Assembly (NCBI GenBank): GCA_008501705.1 | Contig: QQUG01000068.1 | Span: 1-35,401 of the forward strand | Origin: Flavobacterium sp. | GTDB lineage: Bacteria; Bacteroidota; Bacteroidia; Flavobacteriales; Flavobacteriaceae | Reading direction: 5' to 3' | DNA: 35,401 nt | Shown: positions 8,473-17,581 of the stretch, one piece after another | Layout of the letters: each line of letters begins with the position of its first letter | How positions within the stretch are numbered: the first letter of the stretch is position 1 | Made by a program: the position numbers and the translations under genes | The notes under the pieces: generated by a model | The model's input: only the letters and a program-made list of their open reading frames with translations | Told to the model about the DNA's origin: nothing | Databases searched by the model: none

Positions 8473-10878
8473 ATGCGAAACCACTTACTAATTGTAATTG
8501 TATTACTCTCATTTACTCTTTCAGCCCAACAAATTCAGATCATCGACGCTACTAACCGCCAACCCATCTCAGGGGTTGCTGTTTTTAATGATGATACCAC
8601 CAAGAACGGGATTACAGATTTCGATGGATTGGTAGATATTTCTGAATTTTCACAAGAAGAAAATATAAACTTCAAACATATCTCCCATCTGGAGCTGTCT
8701 TTTACCAAGGCTGAAATAATGGCTGAGGGAAACATAGTTGAAATGCACACTGATGCCAGTCAGTTGGAAGAAGTGGTAGTTTCGGTTTCAAAATTCGGTC
8801 AACAGAAACGCGATATTCCTCAGCATATCGTAAGTGTGACCTCTGCCGATGTCCTTTTTAGTAATCCTCAAACTGCTGCCGATCTGTTGGAAAGCAGTGG
8901 GCAAGTGTATGTGCAGAAAAGTCAGCTAGGTGGAGGAAGCCCCTTAATTAGAGGTTTTAGCACAAACAGGCTACTCATCACAGTGGATGGAGTACGTTTT
9001 AATACCGCCATTTACAGAAGCGGTAATGTACAGAACGTTATTTCCATCGATCCGTTTTCGGTAGAACGTACCGAAGTAATTCTAGGTCCAGGATCGGTTG
9101 TTTACGGTAGTGATGCGGTTGGAGGAGTAATGAACTTTTATACGAAGAATCCCAAATTCTCCCTGGAGGACGGATTGGCGATATCGGGTAATGTTACGGG
9201 AAGGTATGCTACGGCGAATTCAGAAAAAACAGGACATATCGACCTGAATATAGGCCTGAAAGAATGGGCTTTTCTAACCTCCGTTACCTATAGTGATTTT
9301 GATGATCTTAAGATGGGAAAACACGGGCCCGACGAATATTTAAGATACGAATACGCCGATCGAATTAACGGAGAGGATGTAGTAGTGGGCAATCCCGATC
9401 CACGTGTGCAGATACCAACCGGATACGACCAGATTAACGCTATGCAGAAAATTAGGTTTATGCCGGCCACTAATTGGGATTTCGAACTAGGACTGTTCTA
9501 TACTACCACCAGCGATTATTCACGCTATGACAGGCTGTACCGAAAAGATGATGACGGAAATTTAGATTCGGCAGAATGGTACTATGGGCCCCAGAAATGG
9601 CTGAGTGGGAATTTGCAGATCTCCAACAAAGCCAATACTTCCTTTTACGATGAGAACATAATCACCCTAAGTTATCAGCAATTTAAAGAGAGCAGAAACG
9701 ACCGCGATTTTGGGGAGGAAATCCTTTTTGAAACAGATGAAAAGGTGGATGCCTATACCGGGGGATGGGATTTTACTAAAAAATTTAAAAAAGCTACTTT
9801 ATTTTACGGGCTAGAGTATGTTTATAATAAAGTAAATTCTGAAGGGAAACAGACCAATATTAATACCGGAAACTCGGAGGCAGATCTGTCCCGATATCCC
9901 GATGGAGCGACTTGGCAAAGCATAGCCGCGTACAGCAGTTTGCAATACAAATTAAGTGACGATCTCTCCTTTCAGGGAGGACTGCGCTATAATCATGTGC
10001 TTGTTGATGCTTCTTTTGTTGGGCCTTTTTACGATTTTCCTTTTACCGAGGCCAATATAAATACCGGGGCCTTAACCGGTAGTGCAGGCTTTGCCTGGCA
10101 GGCAAGTGAGATCCTGGGGTGGAAATTAAATTTTGGAACAGCTTTCAGGGCTCCTAATGTAGATGATGTTGGAAAGATCTTCGATAGTGAACCCGGGAGT
10201 GTGGTAGTGCCCAATCCCGATCTGGAGGCAGAATATGCCTATAACTACGAACTTGGGGCTAATCTTAATTTCGACGATATTGTAAAGCTGGATTTAGCCG
10301 GTTATATTACTCAACTTAAGGATGCACTTGTTCGCCGTGATTTCGAATTGGATGGACAAACCGAGATTATTTACCAGGGGGAATTAAGTAATGTGCAGGC
10401 TATACAAAATGCAGCCAAAGCTGAGGTATATGGTTTCGAGGCCGGGCTGGAAGTTAATTTCTGTGAAGAACTTCAATTAACCTCTCAATACAATATCACC
10501 GATGGCTTTGAAGAGGACGATGCGGGGACCATAAATCCAATACGACACGCCGCTCCCCAGTTTGGTAATTCTCATCTAATATGGAAGCGTGGAAAATTAA
10601 AACTGGATGCCTTCGCAGAGTACAACGGGCAGTTTGACTATGAAGACCTGGCTCCCTCTCAACAGAACAACAGCTATCTGTACGCAAAAGATGAGAACGG
10701 AGATCCCTATTCTCCCAAATGGTATACGCTAAACCTGGGCGGGCAATACGAGATCACCGATGCCATCACCCTGAATGCTGTGTTGGAGAATATTACAAAC
10801 CAACGTTACAGACCTTATTCTTCAGGGATCACCGCTCCCGGGACGAATTTTATAGTCGCAGCGTCGCTGGAGTTTTAA
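8473..10878 (+). CDS. TonB-dependent outer-membrane receptor, heme/hemoglobin-receptor-like
   Basis: An 801-residue outer-membrane active transporter. Layout: signal peptide (about 1-19, ending LSAQQ); a carboxypeptidase-regulatory-like beta domain (about 20-95); plug domain (about 100-225, including GGGSPLIRGFSTNRLLITVDG and GPGSVVYGSDAVGGVMNF); then a 22-strand barrel ending in phenylalanine (AASLEF). The plug and the barrel segment DVGKIFDSEPGSVVVPNPDL resemble hemoglobin/transferrin-type receptors, so heme or an iron complex is a plausible substrate, but this is inferred. No SusD partner follows. It lies 2 bases after recO. Distal end of the porZ-recO operon. Confidence 0.87.
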   Translation: MRNHLLIVIVLLSFTLSAQQIQIIDATNRQPISGVAVFNDDTTKNGITDFDGLVDISEFSQEENINFKHISHLELSFTKAEIMAEGNIVEMHTDASQLEEVVVSVSKFGQQKRDIPQHIVSVTSADVLFSNPQTAADLLESSGQVYVQKSQLGGGSPLIRGFSTNRLLITVDGVRFNTAIYRSGNVQNVISIDPFSVERTEVILGPGSVVYGSDAVGGVMNFYTKNPKFSLEDGLAISGNVTGRYATANSEKTGHIDLNIGLKEWAFLTSVTYSDFDDLKMGKHGPDEYLRYEYADRINGEDVVVGNPDPRVQIPTGYDQINAMQKIRFMPATNWDFELGLFYTTTSDYSRYDRLYRKDDDGNLDSAEWYYGPQKWLSGNLQISNKANTSFYDENIITLSYQQFKESRNDRDFGEEILFETDEKVDAYTGGWDFTKKFKKATLFYGLEYVYNKVNSEGKQTNINTGNSEADLSRYPDGATWQSIAAYSSLQYKLSDDLSFQGGLRYNHVLVDASFVGPFYDFPFTEANINTGALTGSAGFAWQASEILGWKLNFGTAFRAPNVDDVGKIFDSEPGSVVVPNPDLEAEYAYNYELGANLNFDDIVKLDLAGYITQLKDALVRRDFELDGQTEIIYQGELSNVQAIQNAAKAEVYGFEAGLEVNFCEELQLTSQYNITDGFEEDDAGTINPIRHAAPQFGNSHLIWKRGKLKLDAFAEYNGQFDYEDLAPSQQNNSYLYAKDENGDPYSPKWYTLNLGGQYEITDAITLNAVLENITNQRYRPYSSGITAPGTNFIVAASLEF

Positions 10879-10888
10879 ACTACTTTTC

Positions 10889-10970
10889 GGTGACTTCGAG
10901 TGCCTCAGTCACCTTCTCTGTATTATAAAAAAGCTAAATGTTCTAGAGTCCTGAGGATCTCGAAGGACTC
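10889..10970. repeat. Two intergenic hairpins between convergent genes
   Basis: GGTGACT (10889-10895) pairs with AGTCACC (10907-10913), and GAGTCCT (10946-10952) pairs with AGGACTC (10964-10970). Both have 7-bp stems and 11-base loops, and a six-A stretch lies between them. They sit between the convergent TonB receptor and ppc genes and may act as terminators. Neither is followed by a strong T-run on the plus strand. They could also be members of a dispersed palindrome family. Confidence 0.5.
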
Positions 10971-11028
10971 ATCTAAAATCGCGGTATGCAATTAGACCCA
11001 TGGGGGCTCGTATTCAAAGGCTTATTTT

Positions 11029-13596
11029 TTACGCGCTATTCCTACTGGCATTAATATTCCCAAATAAACTTCGGGTAACCATCTTTTCCCAAACGGCCAG
11101 CTTGGCTTCCGGGGCCTTTTCTTTTTTTAATTTCTGAATCTCACGCAGCGCGTATTGTTGAATGGTAAGCAGTGGTAAAACGATCTCTTCCCGCACTGCT
11201 ATGGATGCTCTCATCGCCTTGCTTTCCTCCATTAATTGCGATTGGCCACTTAATTCCAGTAACAGTTCTTTAGATCGAAGGTACTCCTGGTGAACCAGGG
11301 ACCAGAATTCTCCAAATTCCGGATCGTCCTTCATATAGGCCGTTAAAGGGAAGAACGACTTGGTAAGGCTCATCATACTATTTTCTAATAAAGTTCTGAA
11401 GAACATAGAATTTGCATATAAAGAGCGTACTTTACTGAAGGCTCCCTCCTCTTTATATTTTTGTAATGCATACCCCACGCCGTAAAATCCGGGTACATTC
11501 TGTTTCAGCTGGCTCCAGCTACCTACAAAGGGAATCGCCCTAAGATCGCTGAACACAAGCTCACTACCCTTACCTCTTTTAGAAGGCCGGCTCCCAATAT
11601 TAGTCATCGCGTAATATTTTAAGGTGCTCATTTGCTCGAGGTATGCTAAAAATTTCGGATGCTGTTTGAAATCGGAGTAGGCCTCATAACTCAAATTAGC
11701 CAGTCTTGTCATGGTTTCCCGCTCCTCTTGGGTCAGACTGGCGCTATCGTCTGTGAATACTGCGTTTGAAATTCCGGAACTAAGTAATTGTTCAAGGTTA
11801 TATTGACAGGATTCCCGTGTCCCGAAATTAGAACTAATGGTTTGCCCCTGAATGGTAAGCTGCACTTCTTCTTTTTCTATGGTAGGTCCCAGGGATGCGT
11901 AGAACTGATGGGTTTTTCCTCCTCCCCTTGCCGGTGGGCCACCACGTCCGTCGAAGAAGATCACGGATATCCCATATTTTCTGGACACCTTGGTAAGATG
12001 CTCCTTAGCTGTAAATATGCTCCAGTTTGCCATCAGATAGCCACCATCTTTGGTTCCATCGCTAAAGCCAAGCATAATAGACTGGTGATTGCCTCTGCGC
12101 TTCAGGTGGGCGGCATATTCGGGATTAGAATATAATGCTTCCATGACATCGCTTGCGGCGCGAAGATCGTCCACAGTTTCGAATAGGGGTACCACGTCCA
12201 CGGTTGGTTGGTTCCAGCCAGATAGTCGGAGCATGGCAAATACCTCTAATACGTTAGCGGCTGTTTGATTATTACTGATAATATATCGATCGCATCCGGT
12301 TTCTCCGTTATTTTCCTGGATGATCTGCATGGCCCGTATCGAGCCCAGGGTTTTCTGTGCGAGCTCGTCGTCTATAGTTTGGGGATCTATATCACCCTTT
12401 AGGCCAACAAGAAATTCGATTTTTTCAGCCGATGACATTTCATTATAATCCTTCGGAAATAATTCAGGTTTAGCCTTGGCAATGGCCAGCATCACCTGGG
12501 TGTGTTTTCTCGAATCCTGCCTAATATCTAGCGTTGCGAAATGCATTCCGAAGAGATTCACCTTATTGATCATATCATCCACCATGTCCACGAATAATGA
12601 TTGGTGTTCTCGAACGAGAATATCTTTAATCTCAATAAGTTGTTCCAGGATAGTTTCGGCATTGAGGGTTATTTTTCCATGCTGCAGGGAAATATTAGCA
12701 TAGACTTCCGTCTCCAGGCGTTCCACTAAGACGTCAACCCCCTCGAAAGTGATCCGGCGACGCAGTGCACGCAAGTCGCGATAATAGCTTTTTAATAATG
12801 TGGATCGCAAGCGATAGGCAACCTGCAGCGTTATTTCGGTAGTTACAAAAGGATTTCCATCCCGATCACCTCCCGGCCAGAATCCCAGTTGGATCACTTC
12901 GTTGCCGGGCGTATCGCCTTCAAAAATATTATTCCGAATATAGGAATAGATATCACTTACCGAATGATAGAAAACGTTTTCCAGATACCAGATAAGCCGG
13001 ACCGCCTCGTCATAAGGGGTTGGTTTTTGTTTTTTAAAGAAAGGAGTTTTACCAAGTTGTGCCAGTAATTTCTTTATAAGTTCCAGGTCGGTGGCCTCAA
13101 TGGCCTTAGCCAGATCTGTTATGATGCCCAACACAGCCCCCGGATAAAACTGGGTAGGGTGAGCCGTAAGTACCGGGCGTATTTTAAAACGATGCAGATA
13201 CGCTTTCAGTTCTTCTTTTTTGTTCTTGTCTTCCGCCTCTTCTTTGCTATTCCTTAGAGTTCCCCTACCATCCATATTATTGATGGTTGTAAAAGCCGCA
13301 TCTTCAATCGCATCGAACAGAACCACCTGTCTTTCTATGTATTGTATAAATCTGAAAAGCAGATTTATGCGTTCCTCAGGGGTGGGACTATCTGTATATT
13401 TTGAAAAGAATGACGCTACGATCTCGGTAGGATTTTTATTCTCTTTAAATCCATTTTTGCAAACCTCCTGAAATAAGGGGAGCAGGACACCGGTTCTGGT
13501 AATAGCATCGAACGGCAAGGTCATGAAAATACTATTGTATATCTGGTATCGGGAAAGGACATGTTTGTTGAATCGTTCTTCTTTTGTATGTTTCAT
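11029..13596 (-). CDS. ppc: Phosphoenolpyruvate carboxylase
   Basis: An 855-residue PEP carboxylase, adding bicarbonate to PEP to make oxaloacetate (anaplerosis). Diagnostic motifs: AHPTQFYPGAVLG around the first catalytic His (about residue 145); FWPGGDRDGNPFVT (about 240); FFDGRGGPPARGGG loop with the second catalytic His region and Arg residues (about 545); and IGSRPSKR (about 680). The bacterial C-terminal Asn-Ser-Ala tail ends ..NINASRNSA, close to the usual NTG-type end. Length is slightly short of the ~880 of proteobacterial enzymes but normal for flavobacteria. It is divergent from the biotin carboxylase operon, so two CO2-fixing activities share a 152-bp intergenic region. Confidence 0.95.
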   Translation of the reverse strand: MKHTKEERFNKHVLSRYQIYNSIFMTLPFDAITRTGVLLPLFQEVCKNGFKENKNPTEIVASFFSKYTDSPTPEERINLLFRFIQYIERQVVLFDAIEDAAFTTINNMDGRGTLRNSKEEAEDKNKKEELKAYLHRFKIRPVLTAHPTQFYPGAVLGIITDLAKAIEATDLELIKKLLAQLGKTPFFKKQKPTPYDEAVRLIWYLENVFYHSVSDIYSYIRNNIFEGDTPGNEVIQLGFWPGGDRDGNPFVTTEITLQVAYRLRSTLLKSYYRDLRALRRRITFEGVDVLVERLETEVYANISLQHGKITLNAETILEQLIEIKDILVREHQSLFVDMVDDMINKVNLFGMHFATLDIRQDSRKHTQVMLAIAKAKPELFPKDYNEMSSAEKIEFLVGLKGDIDPQTIDDELAQKTLGSIRAMQIIQENNGETGCDRYIISNNQTAANVLEVFAMLRLSGWNQPTVDVVPLFETVDDLRAASDVMEALYSNPEYAAHLKRRGNHQSIMLGFSDGTKDGGYLMANWSIFTAKEHLTKVSRKYGISVIFFDGRGGPPARGGGKTHQFYASLGPTIEKEEVQLTIQGQTISSNFGTRESCQYNLEQLLSSGISNAVFTDDSASLTQEERETMTRLANLSYEAYSDFKQHPKFLAYLEQMSTLKYYAMTNIGSRPSKRGKGSELVFSDLRAIPFVGSWSQLKQNVPGFYGVGYALQKYKEEGAFSKVRSLYANSMFFRTLLENSMMSLTKSFFPLTAYMKDDPEFGEFWSLVHQEYLRSKELLLELSGQSQLMEESKAMRASIAVREEIVLPLLTIQQYALREIQKLKKEKAPEAKLAVWEKMVTRSLFGNINASRNSA

Positions 13597-13748
13597 AGCA
13601 GTTTTATACGAAAATTAAATTTAATACATTATAACGAGTAATGCCACCCAACAGGATCCTATTCTTGCAAAATAGCTTACAATGATTTTCATCACAATTA
13701 GCAAAGTAGCAATATGTATCTTTACGTTTCCAAAATCAAAAACATATT

Positions 13749-14237
13749 ATGAGCAACTCGTACGTGGCTTCGGTAAACGATTCTTCCAAATATGAGGTTA
13801 GCCCGGAAGCCTTATCTCAATTAGATGTGATCTCCGTGAAGGAGGACACCTATCACGTAATTCAGGATAAAAGATCACTCATGGCGACCGTAACATCTGC
13901 CGATCATACCAAAAAAACTTACGATATCAGAGTAGGAAATAATACCTATCGGGTTGTATTGCTGGACGAGGTTGACCAATTAATAAAGAAAATGGGATTC
14001 GCCTTAGGACAGTCCAAACTAGTAAATTCCCTGGAGGCCCCCATGCCGGGATTAATTCTGGATATTCAAGTTGCTGCAGGAGAGACGGTAAAAGAAGGAG
14101 ATACGCTGCTTATTCTAAGTGCTATGAAAATGGAGAACAGTATTCTTTCGCCTAGGGACGGGGTAATACGAACCGTGCATGTGGCCAAAAATGATGCGAT
14201 CGATAAAGGCCAGTTATTAATTGAATTCGAAGACTAA
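13749..14237 (+). CDS. Biotin carboxyl carrier subunit of an acyl-CoA carboxylase
   Basis: A 162-residue protein whose C-terminal ~75 residues form a biotinyl domain; the biotin lysine is in ILSAMKMENSI (about residue 127). The N-terminal half (about 1-85) is a small beta-rich region like that of the propionyl/methylmalonyl-type carrier subunits. It holds the biotin that the next gene product carboxylates and the third gene product uses. First gene of a tight three-gene operon (11-base and 3-base gaps). A possible -7 sequence TATCTTTA lies at 13717-13724, one mismatch from consensus. Confidence 0.9.
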   Translation: MSNSYVASVNDSSKYEVSPEALSQLDVISVKEDTYHVIQDKRSLMATVTSADHTKKTYDIRVGNNTYRVVLLDEVDQLIKKMGFALGQSKLVNSLEAPMPGLILDIQVAAGETVKEGDTLLILSAMKMENSILSPRDGVIRTVHVAKNDAIDKGQLLIEFED

Positions 14238-14248
14238 TTAGTTATCAG

Positions 14249-15691
14249 ATGAAAAAAATACTTGTAGCAAACCGTGGAGAGATCGCCATTCGTGTTATGC
14301 GAACGGCAAAGAAGATGGGTATCAGAACTGTTGCTATTTTTTCGGAAGCAGATAGAGACGCACCTCATGTGCGCTATGCAGACGAAGCAGTATGTGTGGG
14401 TCCGCCACCTTCGGCCGAGTCTTATTTACTCGGATCCAGAATAATTTCCGAAGCAAAAAAACTGGGAGTAGACGGAATTCATCCCGGGTACGGCTTTTTA
14501 AGTGAAAATGCCGAATTTGCCGAAGAAGTAGAGAACAACAATATAACTTTTATCGGGCCGGGCTCTAAAGCGATTAGGATCATGGGATCTAAGTTGGCGG
14601 CTAAGGAAGCAGTGAAAAAGTACGATATCCCGATGGTTCCGGGGATCGATAAGGCGATCACAGATATCGAACAGGCAAAAATAATTGCATCTACCATTGG
14701 TTTCCCTATACTTATAAAGGCATCTGCCGGTGGCGGAGGTAAGGGGATGCGCATCGTTGAGAGAGAAAAAGACCTGGAATCGCAGATGAAAATGGCTATT
14801 GGGGAAGCAACAGCAGCCTTTGGGGATGGTTCTGTCTTTATAGAGAAGTACGTCACTTCACCAAGACATATAGAGATACAGGTTTTGGCCGATAAACATG
14901 GGAATGTCCTTCATTTCTTCGAACGAGAGTGCAGTATTCAGAGAAGGCATCAGAAAGTAGTTGAAGAAGCACCCTCTTCGGTTTTAACACCCGAAATGCG
15001 AAACACGATGGGCGAGGCAGCTGTAAATGTTGCGAGGTCCTGTGATTATGTAGGAGCCGGAACCGTTGAGTTTCTTTTGGACACAGATCATAATTTCTAT
15101 TTCCTTGAGATGAATACCCGGCTACAGGTAGAACATCCTGTAACCGAATTGATCACAGGGGTAGACCTGGTTCAATTACAGATAGAAGTTGCCAGAGGTG
15201 AAAAATTAACGCTCCAACAATCCGATTTGAAAATAGAAGGCCATGCCTTGGAGCTAAGAGTTTATGCTGAAGATCCCACCAACGATTTTCTGCCCAGCGT
15301 AGGAACTTTAGAAACGTATCGTTTGCCGGAAGGAGATGGAATTAGGGTAGACAATGGTTTTGAAGAAGGGATGGAGATCCCCATTTATTACGACCCCATG
15401 CTCTCTAAACTTATTACCTACGGAAGAAACCGTGAACTAGCTATAGACAAGATGATCCATGCTATCGAAAACTATAAAGTTGAAGGAGTTGAAACCACCC
15501 TGCCTTTCGGAAAATTTGTGTGTGAACATCCGGCATTCAGATCGGGAGATTTCGACACTCATTTTGTGAAGAATTATTTTAGCGGAGACGCCTTAAAAGC
15601 AGGCTCGGAGGAAGAGGAGAAGCTCGCTGCCCTGATCGCATTAAAACAATACCTGAATGATAAAAGTAAACTTAGATTACCTAATTCGTAA
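14249..15691 (+). CDS. accC: Biotin carboxylase subunit
   Basis: A 480-residue ATP-dependent biotin carboxylase. The N-terminus KKILVANRGEIAIRVMRTAKKMGI is the signature of the family; the ATP-grasp glycine loop is SAGGGGKGMR (about 165-174); FFERECSIQRRHQKVVEEAPS and EMNTRLQVEHPVTE carry the ATP/Mg and bicarbonate site residues (about 228 and 290). Full length. Because it is linked to a carrier protein and a single-chain carboxyltransferase rather than AccB/AccA/AccD, it probably serves propionyl-CoA (or acetyl/propionyl-CoA) carboxylase, so the symbol is generic. Middle gene of the operon. Confidence 0.93.
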   Translation: MKKILVANRGEIAIRVMRTAKKMGIRTVAIFSEADRDAPHVRYADEAVCVGPPPSAESYLLGSRIISEAKKLGVDGIHPGYGFLSENAEFAEEVENNNITFIGPGSKAIRIMGSKLAAKEAVKKYDIPMVPGIDKAITDIEQAKIIASTIGFPILIKASAGGGGKGMRIVEREKDLESQMKMAIGEATAAFGDGSVFIEKYVTSPRHIEIQVLADKHGNVLHFFERECSIQRRHQKVVEEAPSSVLTPEMRNTMGEAAVNVARSCDYVGAGTVEFLLDTDHNFYFLEMNTRLQVEHPVTELITGVDLVQLQIEVARGEKLTLQQSDLKIEGHALELRVYAEDPTNDFLPSVGTLETYRLPEGDGIRVDNGFEEGMEIPIYYDPMLSKLITYGRNRELAIDKMIHAIENYKVEGVETTLPFGKFVCEHPAFRSGDFDTHFVKNYFSGDALKAGSEEEEKLAALIALKQYLNDKSKLRLPNS

Positions 15692-15694
15692 CAT

Positions 15695-17236
15695 ATGAAT
15701 TCGAAAATAAAAGGACTTAACGAACGATTATCGCAGGCCTATTTAGGAGGAGGACAGGCCAGGATTGATAAACAGCACAAAAAGAACAAACTTACGGCCA
15801 GGGAACGAATTCATTATTTATTGGATGATAATTCTTTCGAAGAGACCGGTATCCTGGTAACACATCGCACCACCGATTTCGGGATGGATAAGGAACAGTA
15901 TTACGGAGACGGGGTTGTAACCGGATATGGAACCATAGACGGCAGGCTGGTCTATGTTTATGCACAAGACTTTACCGTATTTGGAGGAGCTCTTTCTGAA
16001 ACGCATGCAGAGAAGATCTGTAAGGTGATGGATCTGGCCATGAAGGTAGGTGCACCTGTGATCGGGTTGAACGATTCGGGAGGCGCACGAATCCAGGAAG
16101 GGGTGAGGTCCCTGGGTGGATATGCAGATATTTTTTATCGAAATGTCATGGCATCGGGAGTGATACCACAGCTATCGGCGATTATGGGACCCTGTGCCGG
16201 GGGAGCAGTATACTCTCCTGCCATGACCGATTTTACCATGATGGTTGAAGGTACCAGTTATATGTTCGTTACGGGACCCAATGTGGTTAAGACAGTAACC
16301 AATGAAGAAGTGACTTCGGAAGAATTAGGAGGTGCAAGTACGCATTCGCAGAAATCCGGAGTTGCACATGTTACCTCGGCCAATGATGTGCAATGTTTGG
16401 CAGACATGAAGAAGTTACTTAGTTATCTTCCGCAGAACAACAAAGAAAAACCCGGGGATATCCCCTACGAAACGGGAGATGAGCTCCGAATGCAGCTTGC
16501 GAGTATAGTTCCTGAAAGTACGACTACTCCCTACGATATGCACGACGTTATTAAGGGAATAATAGATGAAGATACTTTTTTCGAGATCCATAAGGATTAC
16601 GCAGAGAATATCGTGGTTGGATTTGCCAGGTTAGGAGGTAAAAGCATTGGGATCGTTGCAAATAATCCCATGTTTCTCGCTGGGGTGCTGGATGTGGACA
16701 GCTCTAAAAAAGCCGCGCGTTTTACTCGCTTTTGTGATTGTTTCAATATTCCTTTGCTGGTTTTAGTGGATGTACCGGGATTTCTTCCGGGAACCGACCA
16801 GGAATGGAATGGTATCATCATGCACGGAGCCAAATTATTGTATGCGCTAAGTGAGGCAACTGTTCCCAGGGTAACTGTGATAACACGTAAAGCCTATGGA
16901 GGAGCTTATGATGTAATGAATTCGAAGCATATCGGAGCCGATATGAATTTCGCCTGGCCAACGGCCGAGATCGCAGTAATGGGAGCCAAAGGAGCCAGTG
17001 AGATCATTTTCAGAAAAGAGATCAAAGAAGCTGCCGATCCCGAGAAAAAACTGGCAGAGAAGGAGCAAGAATATGCCGAAAAATTTGCCAATCCTTATCG
17101 CGCTGCTCGTCGTGGGTTTATCGATGAGGTCATCCTTCCTGAAAACACACGAAGGAAACTCATGAAGGCTTTCGCTATGCTTGAGGGTAAGAAGGCTAAA
17201 CTTCCGAAGAAAAAACACGGAAATATTCCGCTTTAA
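15695..17236 (+). CDS. pccB: Acyl-CoA (propionyl-CoA type) carboxylase carboxyltransferase subunit
   Basis: A 513-residue carboxyltransferase that moves CO2 from biotin to an acyl-CoA. It is a fused alpha/beta crotonase-fold protein: N half with [13 protein letters not shown] and [17 protein letters not shown] (about 125-175), C half with [26 protein letters not shown] and [23 protein letters not shown] (about 355-415). Length and motifs match PccB/MmdA-type subunits; with the carrier and biotin carboxylase genes upstream, propionyl-CoA to methylmalonyl-CoA is the most likely reaction. Acetyl-CoA or methylcrotonyl-CoA cannot be ruled out, though methylcrotonyl operons usually contain other leucine-catabolism genes, absent here. 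Confidence 0.88.
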   Translation: MNSKIKGLNERLSQAYLGGGQARIDKQHKKNKLTARERIHYLLDDNSFEETGILVTHRTTDFGMDKEQYYGDGVVTGYGTIDGRLVYVYAQDFTVFGGALSETHAEKICKVMDLAMKVGAPVIGLNDSGGARIQEGVRSLGGYADIFYRNVMASGVIPQLSAIMGPCAGGAVYSPAMTDFTMMVEGTSYMFVTGPNVVKTVTNEEVTSEELGGASTHSQKSGVAHVTSANDVQCLADMKKLLSYLPQNNKEKPGDIPYETGDELRMQLASIVPESTTTPYDMHDVIKGIIDEDTFFEIHKDYAENIVVGFARLGGKSIGIVANNPMFLAGVLDVDSSKKAARFTRFCDCFNIPLLVLVDVPGFLPGTDQEWNGIIMHGAKLLYALSEATVPRVTVITRKAYGGAYDVMNSKHIGADMNFAWPTAEIAVMGAKGASEIIFRKEIKEAADPEKKLAEKEQEYAEKFANPYRAARRGFIDEVILPENTRRKLMKAFAMLEGKKAKLPKKKHGNIPL

Positions 17237-17315
17237 CAAATAAGTTTCCGATCTAACATCTTAAATTCCTGCTAGCTTTTTGTACATAGGGTTAGCCATG
17301 AATATGCTCTATATA

Positions 17316-17423
17316 ACAGAAAATTAAGTGTTTTCACTTAGTTTGTATAATTATTAGCGCCCTATATTTGTGTTTATTTAATAAATGTACAAGCCCCCAA
17401 TTTTCTGTAAAACCACTTAGTTT
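17316..17423 (+). promoter_or_regulatory. Orphan promoter with flanking repeats
   Basis: The 345-bp gap between pccB and acs contains a near-ideal promoter: TTTG (17342-17345), 17 bases, then TATATTTG (17363-17370). It is flanked by an inverted repeat ACAGAAAATT (17316-17325) / AATTTTCTGT (17399-17408) and a direct repeat CACTTAGTTT (17335-17344 and 17414-17423). No convincing gene follows on the plus strand: only a 38-codon frame from an ATG at 17450 that runs into the hairpin at 17556. It may make a ~200-base RNA reading antisense toward the 3' end of acs. Nothing else is seen in this gap. Confidence 0.45.
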
Positions 17424-17555
17424 CCTTATGTATAGTCGGATCTATCGACCATGACCAGCTATGTCCTGATCTTGAAAAAGAAAAAGAGCAAATCTTTCAT
17501 AAAAATATTATCAATGAATAATTCCCCAATTTGCTTATTTGCCAGAAACCAGATG

Positions 17556-17577
17556 CCGTCCCGCTAATGCGGGACGG
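17556..17577. terminator. Strong hairpin just past acs
   Basis: CCGTCCCGC, loop TAAT, GCGGGACGG: a perfect 9-bp GC-rich stem, 4 bases beyond the acs stop codon. It is followed by TTCTTT on the plus strand and by no T-run on the minus strand. It probably ends or stabilises the acs message and may also end the transcript from the 17363 promoter. Confidence 0.7.
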
Positions 17578-17581
17578 TTCT

